A stretch of 64,000 nucleotides of DNA from Nostoc sp. UHCC 0870 (GCF_022063185.1 NZ_CP091915.1:62001-126000); one strand, 5' to 3'; shown: positions 52,316-62,561, counted from the stretch's first letter. Notes: generated by a model from the letters alone, not told the origin. Translations and numbers: made by a program.

Positions 52316-54634
52316 ATGGTCAAGCGATCGCTTGAAGCATCACTCACTGGGATTCAAGAGGCTAAAAGAGCGTTTGCCCGTAAGGGGTGGACACAAGAGA
52401 ATCTAGCAGCAGAAGTCAACCTCAAGACTAGACAACCAATTTGGCGGTTTTTCAGTGGTCGTCCAGTTGAGCGTCATACCTTTATTGAAATTTGTTTGAT
52501 TTTAGAACTGAATTGGCGGGAGATTACGACTAATCCTCCAGCAGAATTCCGTGAACTAGAAGAATACGCCCAGCCGACTGTACTGGATATTGATAAACTA
52601 GTGCAGAAAGTGCGATCGCAACGCTTCGACAAAATTCAAGACCAGTGTGGTATTTTGCAGTTATTGGATATTAGCCGTCCAGTTGCGATCAATGACATAT
52701 ATATAGATGTGAATATTTTGGAGGAGATTGCTAGCCTTCAGTGGTTAGAAATCACCGATCTGCAAAACCTTGATCGCAAAGAATTCGACCGTTTTGGCTT
52801 AGGTGAAGTTGACGAGAAACAGATACCTGGTACACAGGCGGTTAAAACTTACTCCAAAATTAGGGTACTAGGTAAACCAGGAGTAGGTAAAACAACCTTT
52901 TTGCAACATCTTGCCATTGGGTGTAACCAAAACGCATTTGCGGCAAATCAGGTACCAATCTTCATCACACTGAGAAACTTTGCTCAAGAGTCTAAGATTA
53001 CCAACGATTTCAGCTTATTAAAATACATCAGCCAGGAGTTCCTTGCATCTGGAATTCCTGATCCCTCAGTCATCGAAACCTTGCTGAATGAAGGTAGGGT
53101 ATTACTGTTGCTTGATGGCATGGATGAAGTTCTTAATCAACAAAGCAATGCTGTCTTGAACGAAATTCGGAGGTTTTCAGAGAAGTATCACAAAAATCGG
53201 TTCGTGGCGACCTGTCGAACAGCAGCTCAAAAACTCAGACTTCGAGGCTTTACCGATGTTGAAATTGCCCCATTTACCTTAGAACAAATCCGAGCCTTCG
53301 CTCAAAAATGGTTTATGGTTTTTAGCAAGACCAGCCAAAAAGATGGACAGGCGCAGTCCGTTCAGTTTATTCAAAAGTTGGAATTAGATGAAAATTGGCA
53401 ATTTCGCCAACTCGTCGTCACACCCCTATTTCTGCATCTTACCTGTTGGGTGTTTCACGGTAAAGGAAAATTTCCAACTAAGCGGACTGACTTTTATAAG
53501 GAAGGTTTAGACCTTCTATTAGGCAAATGGGATGAAGCCAGAGGCGTTGAACGGGATGACGTTTATGGAGGGTTTTTATTATCACAAAAACTCAAGTTAT
53601 TCAGTCAGATTGCAGCCGCGACATTTGAGCAGGGTCAGTACTTTTTTGAGCAACGCATCGTTGAGCAATACATTGGTGATTATATTGACAATCTAAGCAA
53701 CCTGCCAATGGATGCAGAAGAATTGCAAATAGAAAGTGAAGCAGTGCTGAAGTCAATCGAGGCTCAACATGGACTACTGGCAGAACGGGCGCGGGGAATT
53801 TTTTCCTTTTCCTATCTAGCATTTCAAGAATACTTCACAGCGAGGAAAATCGTTGCCAGCCATAACTTAGAGGCATTTGGGCAAGCGCTATTCGGTCTAG
53901 TCAGTCATATCACCGACCCCCACTGGCGCGAAATCTTCTTGTTAACCGCCACCATGCTCAGGAGTGCAGACTCTCTAGTACTGTTGATGAAGCAACAGAT
54001 TGATACACTTGTTGCCCAAGATGCTTATTTACAAGAGTTTTTGACCTGGGCTAGCCAAAAATCTCGCACTATTCCTACCCAGTCAAAAGATGCGACAGTG
54101 AGAGCATTTTACCTTGCTTTGAGTCGGACTCCTCACATAGCTTCTCACTTTGCCCTAGCCAGCAGCCTCGACCAAGGGATGTTTCTGGATGCGGCATTAG
54201 ATGACCTGCTGGTGGAGTGTGCAATTGATGGGAGCCAAAGCTTTGCCCACATCCACGCCTGCGGAGATGCTATGAGCAACATTCTGGGTATTGTTCTGGA
54301 TGTTGGACTCCATAAATCCCTGCAACAACTCTCTGACCAGTTGCCAAATTCTGGTCAAAGTCAACAACGGTTTGAGCTATGGTCGCAAACGAACTATTCA
54401 GCTTGGGCCCAACAGGTAAACAAGACAGTGATTAATTATCGCAATATTAACCACGAGTGGCAGTTTAGCTCTGAGCAAGAGCAAGAGCAAGTGTTGCAAC
54501 GCTACTATGATGCTAATCAGTTACTACTCGATTGCCTGCATAGCAATTGTGAGGTGACAGCTGCTATTAGGCAGGAAATTGAAGCCACCTTATTGTTGCC
54601 GATAAAGGAACTTGAGGATAGGGAATGGCAATAA
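52316..54634 (+). CDS. HTH-NACHT STAND NTPase, candidate antiphage sensor
   Basis: 772 residues from the ATG at 52316; a possible earlier start at 52289 adds nine residues. Residues about 5-65 form a Cro-like helix-turn-helix (EAKRAFARKGWTQENLAAEV, RQPIWRFFSGRPV). The NACHT domain follows: Walker A LGKPGVGKTTFLQHLA, Walker B VLLLLDGMDEV, then FVATCRTAAQ and the winged-helix-like FSFSYLAFQEYFTARKIV that closes NACHT modules. The C-terminal 250 residues are helical repeats, the presumed sensor. Bacterial NACHT proteins include many antiphage effectors; this one has no separate nuclease or pore domain I can see. Confidence 0.82.
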   Translation: MVKRSLEASLTGIQEAKRAFARKGWTQENLAAEVNLKTRQPIWRFFSGRPVERHTFIEICLILELNWREITTNPPAEFRELEEYAQPTVLDIDKLVQKVRSQRFDKIQDQCGILQLLDISRPVAINDIYIDVNILEEIASLQWLEITDLQNLDRKEFDRFGLGEVDEKQIPGTQAVKTYSKIRVLGKPGVGKTTFLQHLAIGCNQNAFAANQVPIFITLRNFAQESKITNDFSLLKYISQEFLASGIPDPSVIETLLNEGRVLLLLDGMDEVLNQQSNAVLNEIRRFSEKYHKNRFVATCRTAAQKLRLRGFTDVEIAPFTLEQIRAFAQKWFMVFSKTSQKDGQAQSVQFIQKLELDENWQFRQLVVTPLFLHLTCWVFHGKGKFPTKRTDFYKEGLDLLLGKWDEARGVERDDVYGGFLLSQKLKLFSQIAAATFEQGQYFFEQRIVEQYIGDYIDNLSNLPMDAEELQIESEAVLKSIEAQHGLLAERARGIFSFSYLAFQEYFTARKIVASHNLEAFGQALFGLVSHITDPHWREIFLLTATMLRSADSLVLLMKQQIDTLVAQDAYLQEFLTWASQKSRTIPTQSKDATVRAFYLALSRTPHIASHFALASSLDQGMFLDAALDDLLVECAIDGSQSFAHIHACGDAMSNILGIVLDVGLHKSLQQLSDQLPNSGQSQQRFELWSQTNYSAWAQQVNKTVINYRNINHEWQFSSEQEQEQVLQRYYDANQLLLDCLHSNCEVTAAIRQEIEATLLLPIKELEDREWQ

Positions 54635-54923
54635 TTCTTTTGGTTAATTCCTGAAAGAGGTTTGGATTGCAAAAATCATCTTGAATAAGCTTTGTATCGT
54701 AGTTAATCAACTAATTCAGAAAATCAAACAGCACCAAATCATAGTATAGGAGCTAGGCTAATACGAAAATTCCGAACATTTATGTCTTCAAGCGAAAAAG
54801 AAATTTCAGCGATCGCTTTTACTGGAAATCCTGAATCCTCTTGCATCTGTATATCCAACAGTCTTTGGTGAAGCAGTTAGTAAAAGAAACAGCAAAACTG
54901 CTTAAACATTCTGGTAAAAGATC

Positions 54924-55106
54924 ATGAAAACGGCAAGAAATAACCCACTAGATATACGCCACATTAGTCTTAAAGTAACAGAGTTAATTAAGCAATACGC
55001 TGTTGTAAATAACTGTACGCAGGGTGAAATGCTAGAGCGTATTGTTTTGGAATGGAACACCCAACAAAGCGAGAGCGAACGACCATCAGGAGATGAAGAT
55101 GAATAG
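54924..55106 (+). CDS. Small ribbon-helix-helix-like protein
   Basis: 60 residues (MKTARNNPLDIRHISLKVTE) with a strand followed by two helices (ELIKQYAVVNNCTQGEMLER and IVLEWN), then an acidic tail. That pattern fits a ribbon-helix-helix DNA-binding protein of the antitoxin kind. No toxin gene is adjacent. Short length keeps confidence modest. Confidence 0.5.
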   Translation: MKTARNNPLDIRHISLKVTELIKQYAVVNNCTQGEMLERIVLEWNTQQSESERPSGDEDE

Positions 55107-56582
55107 CTTTTTGTACAAGCCCTTGGGGTAATTCGTAATGGGCTACGCCCCGCTACGCTAACGTAATTACCATTGCTTAAGGGTTCTAGACATTTCAAAT
55201 GGGCGGCTTATTTCCACCAACCTGTGCCAGACTATGCTTCCCCATCAACTAACTGAGAAATTAAAATTTTACGTGGTTGTAAAAAACTCGTTTGACATTC
55301 TCCGCCGCAGTCACATAGAACACCACGATCGCCCCCAGAACTAGCACAAAACTCAACGGCAATGGTTGAAATCCGAATAGCCTTGCCAACGGTCTCCAAG
55401 GAATGATTATTGTCACTCCGATAGTCGCCAGGGTTGCCATCAACAAGTATTTTCCTGGCTTACTGTTGAAAATGGATTGGCGGGTACGAACGACTAACAC
55501 AACCAGCGATGCAGAGATGACAGACTCCAAAAACCAGCCTGTTCTAAACTGTTCTGGTTGAGCGTGCAGCAGCAACAGCAACGCGCCAAAGGTGAGATAA
55601 TCAAATATTGAACTCAACAAACCAAACACAATCATAAAATTGCGGATAAACTTGATATCCATCCGGCGAGGTTTGTTGACTAACTCCCTATCTACCCGAT
55701 CTGTAGCGATCGTTAATTCTGGGAAATCGGTGAGGAGGTTCGTCAGCAAAATCTGACTGGGTAAAAGCGGCAAAAAGGGCAGAAACAGAGAAATTCCCGC
55801 CATACTAAACATATTGCCAAAATTGGCGCTAGTTGCCATAAATACATACTTTAAAGTGTTGGCAAATGTAATCCGTCCTTCCTTTACGCCTTCGATAAGG
55901 ACATTTAAATCCTTTGCCATCAACACAATATCAGCAGCTTCTTTAGCGACATCAACTGCACTCTCAACGGAAATGCCAACATCAGCCGCATGAAGCGCAG
56001 AAGCATCGTTAATGCCATCTCCCAGATATCCAACTACATTCCCTGCTTTTTTGAGGGCGATAATGATCCGCTCTTTTTGGTTTGGCTCTACCTCAGCAAA
56101 GAAATTTGTTTGCTGTACTCGATGTATCAAAGCTTCATCACTGAGCTTGTCTAGTTCAGAACCTGTCAACGCCTTGGGTTCAGGCAATCCTACCTGCTGA
56201 ATGATACTCATCGCCACCGCCTTGCTATCTCCGGTAATCATCTTCGGGGTGATTCCCAGCAATTCCAACTCTTTGAGGGTGTCAGCAATGCCAGCTTTTG
56301 GCGGATCGAACAGAGCCAGGTAGCCCAAAAATGTCATGTTCGTTTCATCGTCTTTGCTGAAGGAATCTTGATTAAAATCGCGATAAGCCACACCCAAGGC
56401 TCTAAATCCCTTACTGCCCAAGTCTTCGGCTTGTTGGTGGAGTTTTTGTCGCTGATCTGCAATGTCAATAGTTTTCCCCTCAACAGTCTCAACATTTGAG
56501 CAAACATCCAGAATATTTTTCAGTGCGCCTTTAGTGATAATTAAATGCGTATTTTCTGTCTTGGAAAATTGCTCTACTTGGG

Positions 56583-56652
56583 CAGACCCCAGACGCTCCT
56601 CCGTCGCTAACGCTGGCGCTATCGCTTTTAGCGTCTCCCCTTGGGAGAAGAC
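56583..56652. repeat. Palindromic interspersed repeat read in frame within the ATPase
   Basis: CAGACGCTCC, TAACGCTGGCGCTATCGC and TTTTAGCGTCTCCCCTTGGG form the same kind of palindromes as at 42238-42394. Translated on the minus strand they add about 23 residues (SQGETLKAIAPALATEERLG) to the nucleotide-binding domain without breaking the frame. Confidence 0.65.
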
Positions 56653-57344
56653 CGCATTTTCCGCTTTTTTGAATAGAATGCTTAGACGTTTGCGGTTAAA
56701 GTCATAAGGCACTTCATCTAGCTTTTGATAGCTAGAAATATCGAAGGTTTTGTGTTCGCGAATCGCTGCATCAATGGGATTCACATAACCAGACTCAGAT
56801 GCGGCATTCAAATAAGCGTAAAGTAGAACATGATCGCTTTCTTTGCCCTCCACATCAACCGCAGAGTGAATTTTCACCTCTCCTTCCGTCAGCGTCCCCG
56901 TTTTATCGGTGCAAAACACATTCATACTGCCAAAGTTTTCAATAGCAGGTAAGCGCTTCACAATCACCTGCTTTTTTGCCATTTTCTTGGCACCACGAGC
57001 TAAGTTAACACTGACGATCGCAGGTAACAATTGAGGAGTCAAGCCGACCGCCAGTGCCAGAGAAAATAGAAAGGATTCCAGTACTGGGCGATGGAGATAA
57101 ACGTTAGCGACAAAAATTAGCACTACCAAAATTAGCGTTACTTCCATGAGAAAGTAGCCAAACTTACCCAATCCGATTTCAAATTCGGTTTCGGGAGGTC
57201 TGAGTTTCAGCCGTTCTGATACTTTGCCGAATTCAGTTTCTTTTCCAGTATGAACAACTACTGCGATCGCCGTTCCACTAATTACATTGGTTCCCATATA
57301 GAGGGAATTGGTACGTTGGGCTAGTCCAGTTTCCGCAGGTATAG

Positions 57345-57737
57345 CTATAGCCAGCCAAGTTAGGACGTAGAGTATAATGATTACTTTCGGACTACCCGAT
57401 TTCAATGGCTAAACCTTACAGTAATGACTTCCGGCAAAAAGTAATGCAAGCGATTGAGTTGGATGGTCTCAAGAAAAGTGAGGCGAGCCAACTATTTAAT
57501 ATCAGTCGCAATACAATTAACTTGTGGTTTGAGCGCAAAGCCGAAACAGGGGAAATTAAGCCAAAGCCGAGGCAAGCATCCCAACAGAACAGCAAAATCA
57601 GTGATTGGGAGAAGTTTCGGGTATTTGTTAAAGCACATGGAGATAAAACTCAAGCAGAGATGGCACAGTTATGGGAAGTTCCGATTAGTCAGCGAACGAT
57701 TTCCCGGGCATTACAGAAGATTCGTAATAGTCGTAAC
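57345..57737 (+). mobile_element. IS630-family fragment with transposase N-terminus
   Basis: An open frame from 57405 starts MAKPYSNDFRQKVMQAIELD and continues with the HTH SEASQLFNISRNTINLWFER, the N-terminal domain of IS630-family transposases, up to TISRALQKI near 57720. Beyond that the frame reads ATPase sequence to a chance stop at 57752. The catalytic DDE part is missing. Exact borders are uncertain by about 10 bases; they split the ATPase between DK and IPAETG. Confidence 0.8.
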
Positions 57738-58306
57738 TTGTCAACTGGATAGGTTTCTCCTGTCAGTGCTGCTTCATCCACTGATAAATCTTTCGACTCT
57801 AAAACGAGACAGTCACCTGGAATATTTTTACCCGCACAAAGCACTACAATGTCGCCCCTGACTATTTCCTCGGTGGGGATTTCTTGAGATTCCCCATCCC
57901 TCAAAACAGTTGCTTTAACTTGCACTAATGCCAATAATTTTTCGACAGCATTCGAGGCTCCTCGCTCTTGCCAAAATCCTAATAGCCCACTGATCAGAAC
58001 GATCGCCAAAATGATTATGGCATCTGCCGCATCTTTCAGAAAAATCGATAGCACCGCCGCAAAAATCAGAATCAAGATAATCGGACTCTTGAACTGATTA
58101 AGCAACAGCATCCATGCGCTCGATTTGTGTTTTTGTTTGAGGCTGTTTGCGCCGTACTCGCTCAGGCGTTGTTTGGCATCTTGACGGCTTAACCCAGAGG
58201 TTTTAGAGTGCGTCTGCTGAAGCACTTGATCCGTGGACAAGCTCCAAAATGCGGAGAGTTGGGGATTCATCGGTTTGATTTTCGGTAAATCTTTTGGGTG
58301 CTTAAC

Positions 58307-58472
58307 TGTAGCGACCTGCAATGCTAATCGCTCAAACCTGCAATCATGACATTTACAAACCAGGATTAAATGCAACTATAATTACGCTTCAGCCAGGATT
58401 ATTTGCAACTGAGCCAGGATTATCTGCAACCAACCTGCAATCATCGGTTTGAGCCAGGATTATTTGCAACTA
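58307..58472 (+). repeat. 166-bp terminal inverted repeat, ATPase side
   Basis: Contains four CCAGGATTA-nnTGCAA iterons (complement of TTGCAnnTAATCCTGG). It differs from the other end by two bases that I see (TATCTGCAACC against TAATTGCAACC). Confidence 0.88.
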
Positions 58473-58508
58473 TAAATGAACCTGCTGGAAATTGCGCTTT
58501 CAATTAGT

Positions 58509-59480
58509 TCAAAGTGGCAATCCCGCCGCCAACATTTGCTCCTGCAACTCCCGCGCACGCATTGGGTCAAGTTGACCACGAAACAACAACTTAATTTCAG
58601 CCGGTTTGGCATTGAACTGTTCAGCCAAATCCCTCACGTTATAGCCATGCCGAGTGAGAGTTGGTTCCAAATCATCAAGAAGCTTCGATAGCACCGACTC
58701 AATAATCACCGTAGTAACAGGCTTGACTGCAACTCGGTACGCAGCCTCTAAAGCTAGTGTCAAATGTTGTTCGATTTGTAGTGGAGTTCTCAACCGCGCA
58801 GCAAGTAATTCAATAGCAGAGGCCTCTAGTATGTCACTGATAGAAGTATCATCCGTAGTACATTCAGATACCAACCATTCAATATATTCTCGTTGATTAC
58901 CGACAATCCCCTCCAAAGAGAAGACCGTCGCCCGATACCCAATTTCCTCCATCGTGGGACGGCGCAAATCATTTTTCAGTTTGGGATGACCAGCCAGCAC
59001 TACCGAAAGTGTGCCACCACCGTCTTCAACTACCTCGATTAAACGTTTAAGTCCCGTCAGCGTACTGTAATGTAGGTCATGAGCCTCATCCACAAACAGT
59101 GCTACAGGCTTTTTACCTTTTCTAATCAGGTCACGTAATTCCCGTTCCCGTTTTTCGCCGTCTTTCGGAATTTTAATTTCCTTATCTGTGGATAAATCAT
59201 AGAATAAGGCAGCAATCAGAGTGGGTAGTGTCGCTCGGTCTTTATCCACAGAAAGCGATTTTGAGACGGTAATTTTACCTTCTTTCTCCAAAACGTCAAA
59301 CAAACGTCGTAAAGTCGTTGTTTTACCACACCCGATAATTCCTGTAATGGCAACCAACTTCCCCGAATGAATTGCCACTTTAATATCCTTGAACATTTGT
59401 TTTTGGTGTTCAGTCTCGTAGTACCCAGCTTTGGGAAACTCCTTAACCAAACTAAAGTGTTCCATGACCTCAGTAAGCAT
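58509..59480 (-). CDS. AAA+ ATPase of the transposon (ExeA/TniB/TnsC-like), copy 2
   Basis: 323 residues, identical to copy 1 except Ile in VTTVIIESV. Walker A GIIGCGKT and Walker B ALFVDEAHDLH are intact. The protein would regulate or target the DDE transposase. It is the last gene of the element, overlapping the end of the transposase frame by 11 bases. Confidence 0.86.
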   Translation of the reverse strand: MLTEVMEHFSLVKEFPKAGYYETEHQKQMFKDIKVAIHSGKLVAITGIIGCGKTTTLRRLFDVLEKEGKITVSKSLSVDKDRATLPTLIAALFYDLSTDKEIKIPKDGEKRERELRDLIRKGKKPVALFVDEAHDLHYSTLTGLKRLIEVVEDGGGTLSVVLAGHPKLKNDLRRPTMEEIGYRATVFSLEGIVGNQREYIEWLVSECTTDDTSISDILEASAIELLAARLRTPLQIEQHLTLALEAAYRVAVKPVTTVIIESVLSKLLDDLEPTLTRHGYNVRDLAEQFNAKPAEIKLLFRGQLDPMRARELQEQMLAAGLPL

Positions 59481-60943
59481 TTTGTTCCCCTCCTTTTGGC
59501 TTTTGGAAATACTCCCTTACCCGGTCAATAATCACTTTTTTGTTGAGGGTTTCAGTTAGCAGTGCATTAATAAATGCCATTTGTTCAGGAGATAATTTGG
59601 CCAACGGCTGCGCTAGATAATCTGAAATCGCCAATTTAGCGAATATTATGCTGGGATATGTAAATTCTTGGAATGGGTCTGGGTCGTTAAAAGGTGTGAC
59701 AGTCGGCTCAAGTTCTTTATACTTGTCCACTAGAAATTGGAGATCGGCATTTTTGTCCAATGCTGTCCGTGGCAAACCCAGTTTCTTTGCTAAATCCGCA
59801 ATCCTGTCTGCCCGTTCTTCGGTTTTAGTTTTTTTGTGTTTGCGATAGCGATGTAATGGAATTGGCCCATCAACCGGGTAAAATGGGCCGTAGCGGCGAT
59901 CGCTAAACTCAACATATAGCTCGTTGTCAAATAAACCCCACCAAAGGACGACAGTTTCACCAGCCAAGTCTGGCTCTACCTCATAAGCTACGCCTTCAAT
60001 TGATACCCTGGCATCGGAACCAACCTTTCTACGTTGCGGTTCGCGGGCAAAGTTACAGAATCGCTCCCAACTGCACATTGCGCGTAAACCTGACTTGGGG
60101 AGATTTCGCAGCCAATCTTCTATGCGCGAATGTGGGGACTCTCGGTGTGGCTTATCGTTGTAAAGCAACAGATACTGGCGCAACCAAAGGTTAGCCTCTA
60201 CCTCGTTTTCCGGTTCGTGAAAGTGATACAGAGTTTCGTAAGCTTCTTTTACCGTCCGAAACGGTCTTTCTACTTTGCCCTTGGAACGAGCTGTCACCCG
60301 ACGACCATCCTTGCCATTGGGCAGATGCGTGACTAGCTTGATTCTTAGGCAGTCCATGACATTCGCTATAAAGCATCAGCAGGGGATTACCTTTACCCGC
60401 ATCCACCCACAATGGCTGCTTTACGTGTTTCAAATCAGACTGACTCAGGTCGAAATGCCAACATTCATTGCTGTATTCTGCCTGAAAACGCACCGCCGGA
60501 GGTTGCCGGGTCATTCGTTCATTGTCATATCCCCATACTTTCAAGTAATAGTTGACGGTACTTCTAGTTAACGTACCCTTGCTCGGTTGGATAAAGCCAT
60601 TTGGTGTATCCATCCCAAAATCTTCCAGTAGTTCAATCGCCCGTGCAGTTGAGAGGTGTCGCCCTTTCTTATTACTGGTGCGGATTTTCATCGCCGCAAT
60701 GATTTCACAGTAAAGTTCCATTTCAGCCTGTGATAGCTTTCGAGGTGTTCCACTATCTGAGCGGTTGATGGATTTGGGGCGTGATAAGTTACGCAGAGCG
60801 CGATACAGAGTATCTGTTGACACACCGTATAGAGCAGATGTCTGTTCAATGAGAATTCGACGCTCTTGGCAACGACTTGGTAATCCGTCGAGGCGGTGGC
60901 GTAAGTTGATGAGTGCCTCTACCGGGATTTCCTTGTGTGCCAT
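59470..60943 (-). pseudogene. rve/Mu-type transposase, copy 2, internally disrupted
   Basis: Shows the same two-frame structure as copy 1: 60943-60191 with the HTH and first catalytic Asp, and 60357-59470 with the catalytic Glu region and C-terminal barrel. The second catalytic Asp block is missing at the same base position (junction near 60360) in both copies. An intact element should encode one protein of about 550 residues. Confidence 0.82.
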
Positions 60944-60944
60944 G

Positions 60945-61502
60945 TTATGTTTTTATCTCAGCGATGTAGTTATAGAGAGTTGGTTTAGAAATCCCCATGA
61001 GTCTACAGATTTCAACAATGGTGTGTTGCCTTTCGGTATAAAGCTTTACTGCTAATTGGCGTTTTGCTCGGTCTAGTGCTTTTGGTCTACCTCCCTTATG
61101 ACCACGCGCACGCGCTGCTACAAGACCCGCCGTTGTGCGTTCACGGATGAGATTGCGTTCAAATTCTGCCAATGCACCGAACAGATGGAAAATTAGCCTG
61201 CCACTGTTATTAGTGGTAGTAATGGATTCTGACAAACTAGAGAGTTCAATTCCTCTATCATCTAACTGGGATATGATTTCGATTAGGTCTTTGAGCGACC
61301 TTCCCAGGCGGTCTAACCTCCACACCACTAGGACATCACCAGTCCTTGCTACTTCCAGTGCTTGGTTTAGTCCAGGTCTTGCTGCTTTCACTCCACTTAT
61401 ATGATCTGAGTAAATTTTTGCACAACCAGCTTGCTGCAAGGCATCCATTTGCAGGTTCAATTTTTGGTCATCTGTTGAAACTCGCGCGTAGCCGATCAAC
61501 AT
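60945..61502 (-). CDS. Serine recombinase, resolvase/invertase type
   Basis: 185 residues. Catalytic Ser9 in YARVSTDDQ; R-rich active site VVWRLDRLGRSLKDLI; the E helix AEFERNLIRERTTAGLVAARARG; HTH at the C-terminus (IVEICRLMGISKPTLYNYI). Length and layout are those of Tn3/Tn5053 resolvases, which resolve cointegrates left by replicative transposition. Its stop lies one base from the transposase start. Confidence 0.92.
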   Translation of the reverse strand: MLIGYARVSTDDQKLNLQMDALQQAGCAKIYSDHISGVKAARPGLNQALEVARTGDVLVVWRLDRLGRSLKDLIEIISQLDDRGIELSSLSESITTTNNSGRLIFHLFGALAEFERNLIRERTTAGLVAARARGHKGGRPKALDRAKRQLAVKLYTERQHTIVEICRLMGISKPTLYNYIAEIKT

Positions 61503-61762
61503 TACTTGAACCCCAACAAGTCAGTAAATAAACCCGTTACCTCACAGTATATGTTGCCGATAATATTTTTACCGAGTTTCGTTACCAAACTTGAGCCGAT
61601 TCTAGGGGGACTTGGATATCAATCATAGTGGTAAAGAAAACGGTCGTTTCTTTTACCTTTATAGTTGCAGTTAATCCTGGCTGAAATTCAACTATTTTTT
61701 TTTATAAGTCAAAGGGTTTTTTGAGCAAACTTTCTTGCCTACCGTTTGATGGGACTTTCGGT

Positions 61763-61928
61763 TAGTTGCAAATAATCCTGGCTCAAACCGATGATTGCAG
61801 GTTGGTTGCAATTAATCCTGGCTCAGTTGCAAATAATCCTGGCTGAAGCGTAATTATAGTTGCATTTAATCCTGGTTTGTAAATGTCATGATTGCAGGTT
61901 TGAGCGATTAGCATTGCAGGTCGCTACA
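61763..61928 (-). repeat. 166-bp terminal inverted repeat, recombinase side
   Basis: Four TTGCAnnTAATCCTGG iterons and the terminal GCATTGCAGGTCGCTACA. One further iteron lies inside, near 61665-61680. Between it and the recombinase gene (61503-61660) there is no other gene. Confidence 0.88.
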
Positions 61929-61929
61929 C

Positions 61930-62340
61930 TTAACGCGACTTGGCAAAGTGCTGTTGAGTCTTCGCCGCAATCTGACGATCTGTCATCTTGTCAACTGTTT
62001 CAATACCTACAACACGGCTAGAGAGGTGATTTACTTCAAGACGTTCTTTGAGTTCATCCTTTGCCTCACCCGGCCCAAATATTAGAATAGACTCTGCATC
62101 ACGAATATATGCAATGACCGCATCATAGTAAATGTTGAGTTGCCCCGTAAAATTTCTCTGGCGGCTATCATCTGCGGGTACTTGACGCGATTCATAAGCA
62201 CCTTTAAGGGGTGAATCACCAGAACGCCGGGGCTGTTTTTCTACCTCCGATATAATCTCATTTATCTCTTCCCCTTTCTCCGTAACAGTCACGACAATAG
62301 CTTTCCTATGGTCAATCCACAGCCCTACTTTTGTTTTCAT
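61930..62340 (-). CDS. Small protein, eRF1/host-attachment-like
   Basis: 136 residues (MKTKVGLWIDHRKAIVVTVT). A central variable stretch is followed by YYDAVIAYIRDAESILIFGPGEAKDELKERL and VETVDKMTDRQIAAKTQ-like ending. The pattern resembles the short proteins related to eRF1 domain 3/host-attachment families that sense stalled translation; that link is weak. Its TAA stop is inside the 6-bp target duplication of the transposon. Before the insertion it lay about 30 bases upstream of the P-type ATPase, likely in one transcript. Confidence 0.6.
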   Translation of the reverse strand: MKTKVGLWIDHRKAIVVTVTEKGEEINEIISEVEKQPRRSGDSPLKGAYESRQVPADDSRQRNFTGQLNIYYDAVIAYIRDAESILIFGPGEAKDELKERLEVNHLSSRVVGIETVDKMTDRQIAAKTQQHFAKSR

Positions 62341-62561
62341 TGATATATCCTTTGTTCACTAGTTCCACATTGAATTTTAGAACTGCTTACCACAGTGAAA
62401 TTAACAACTTTGGCTTATGATTTTACTGTGATAGGCGGTTGTTTTATTTCCTGAATAAATTGATTGAATACGATACAAAACTTAATTACGAATTACGAAT
62501 TATTTAAATCTCGACGTGTTAACTCCCAGTTCGCCCATTTTTTTGGGAGTTAGAAGAAAGA

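Larger units (their letters stand above)
55261..58270 (-). pseudogene. MgtA-type (P3B) P-type cation ATPase, interrupted
   Basis: The start is the ATG at 58270 (MNPQLSAFWSLST). The first part runs through membrane spans and the actuator TGE loop DEAALTGETYPVDK to about 57738. An IS630-type fragment then intervenes, and the frame resumes near 57335 at IPAETGLAQRTNSLYMG, through FCTDKTGTLTEGE (phosphorylated Asp), MITGDSKAVAMS, YLGDGINDASALHAADVGIS and six C-terminal spans. These are the motifs of magnesium-transporting MgtA-like pumps. A second oddity is a repeat-derived in-frame insertion at 56583-56652. As it stands no single product can be made. Confidence 0.88.
58307..61928 (-). mobile_element. 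Recombinase-transposase-ATPase transposon, copy 2 with both ends (3622 bp)
   Basis: The ends are TGTAGCGACCTGCAATGC (58307) and its complement ending at 61928, in 166-bp near-perfect inverted repeats. A 6-bp direct repeat CTTAAC flanks it (58301-58306 and 61929-61934). Genes on the minus strand in order: serine recombinase, rve transposase (disrupted), AAA+ ATPase. TGT...ACA ends, end iterons and an ATPase partner recall Tn5053/Tn7-type elements, but no tniQ/tnsD is present. Insertion fell on the stop codon of the 61930 gene, which the duplication restores. Confidence 0.9.
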
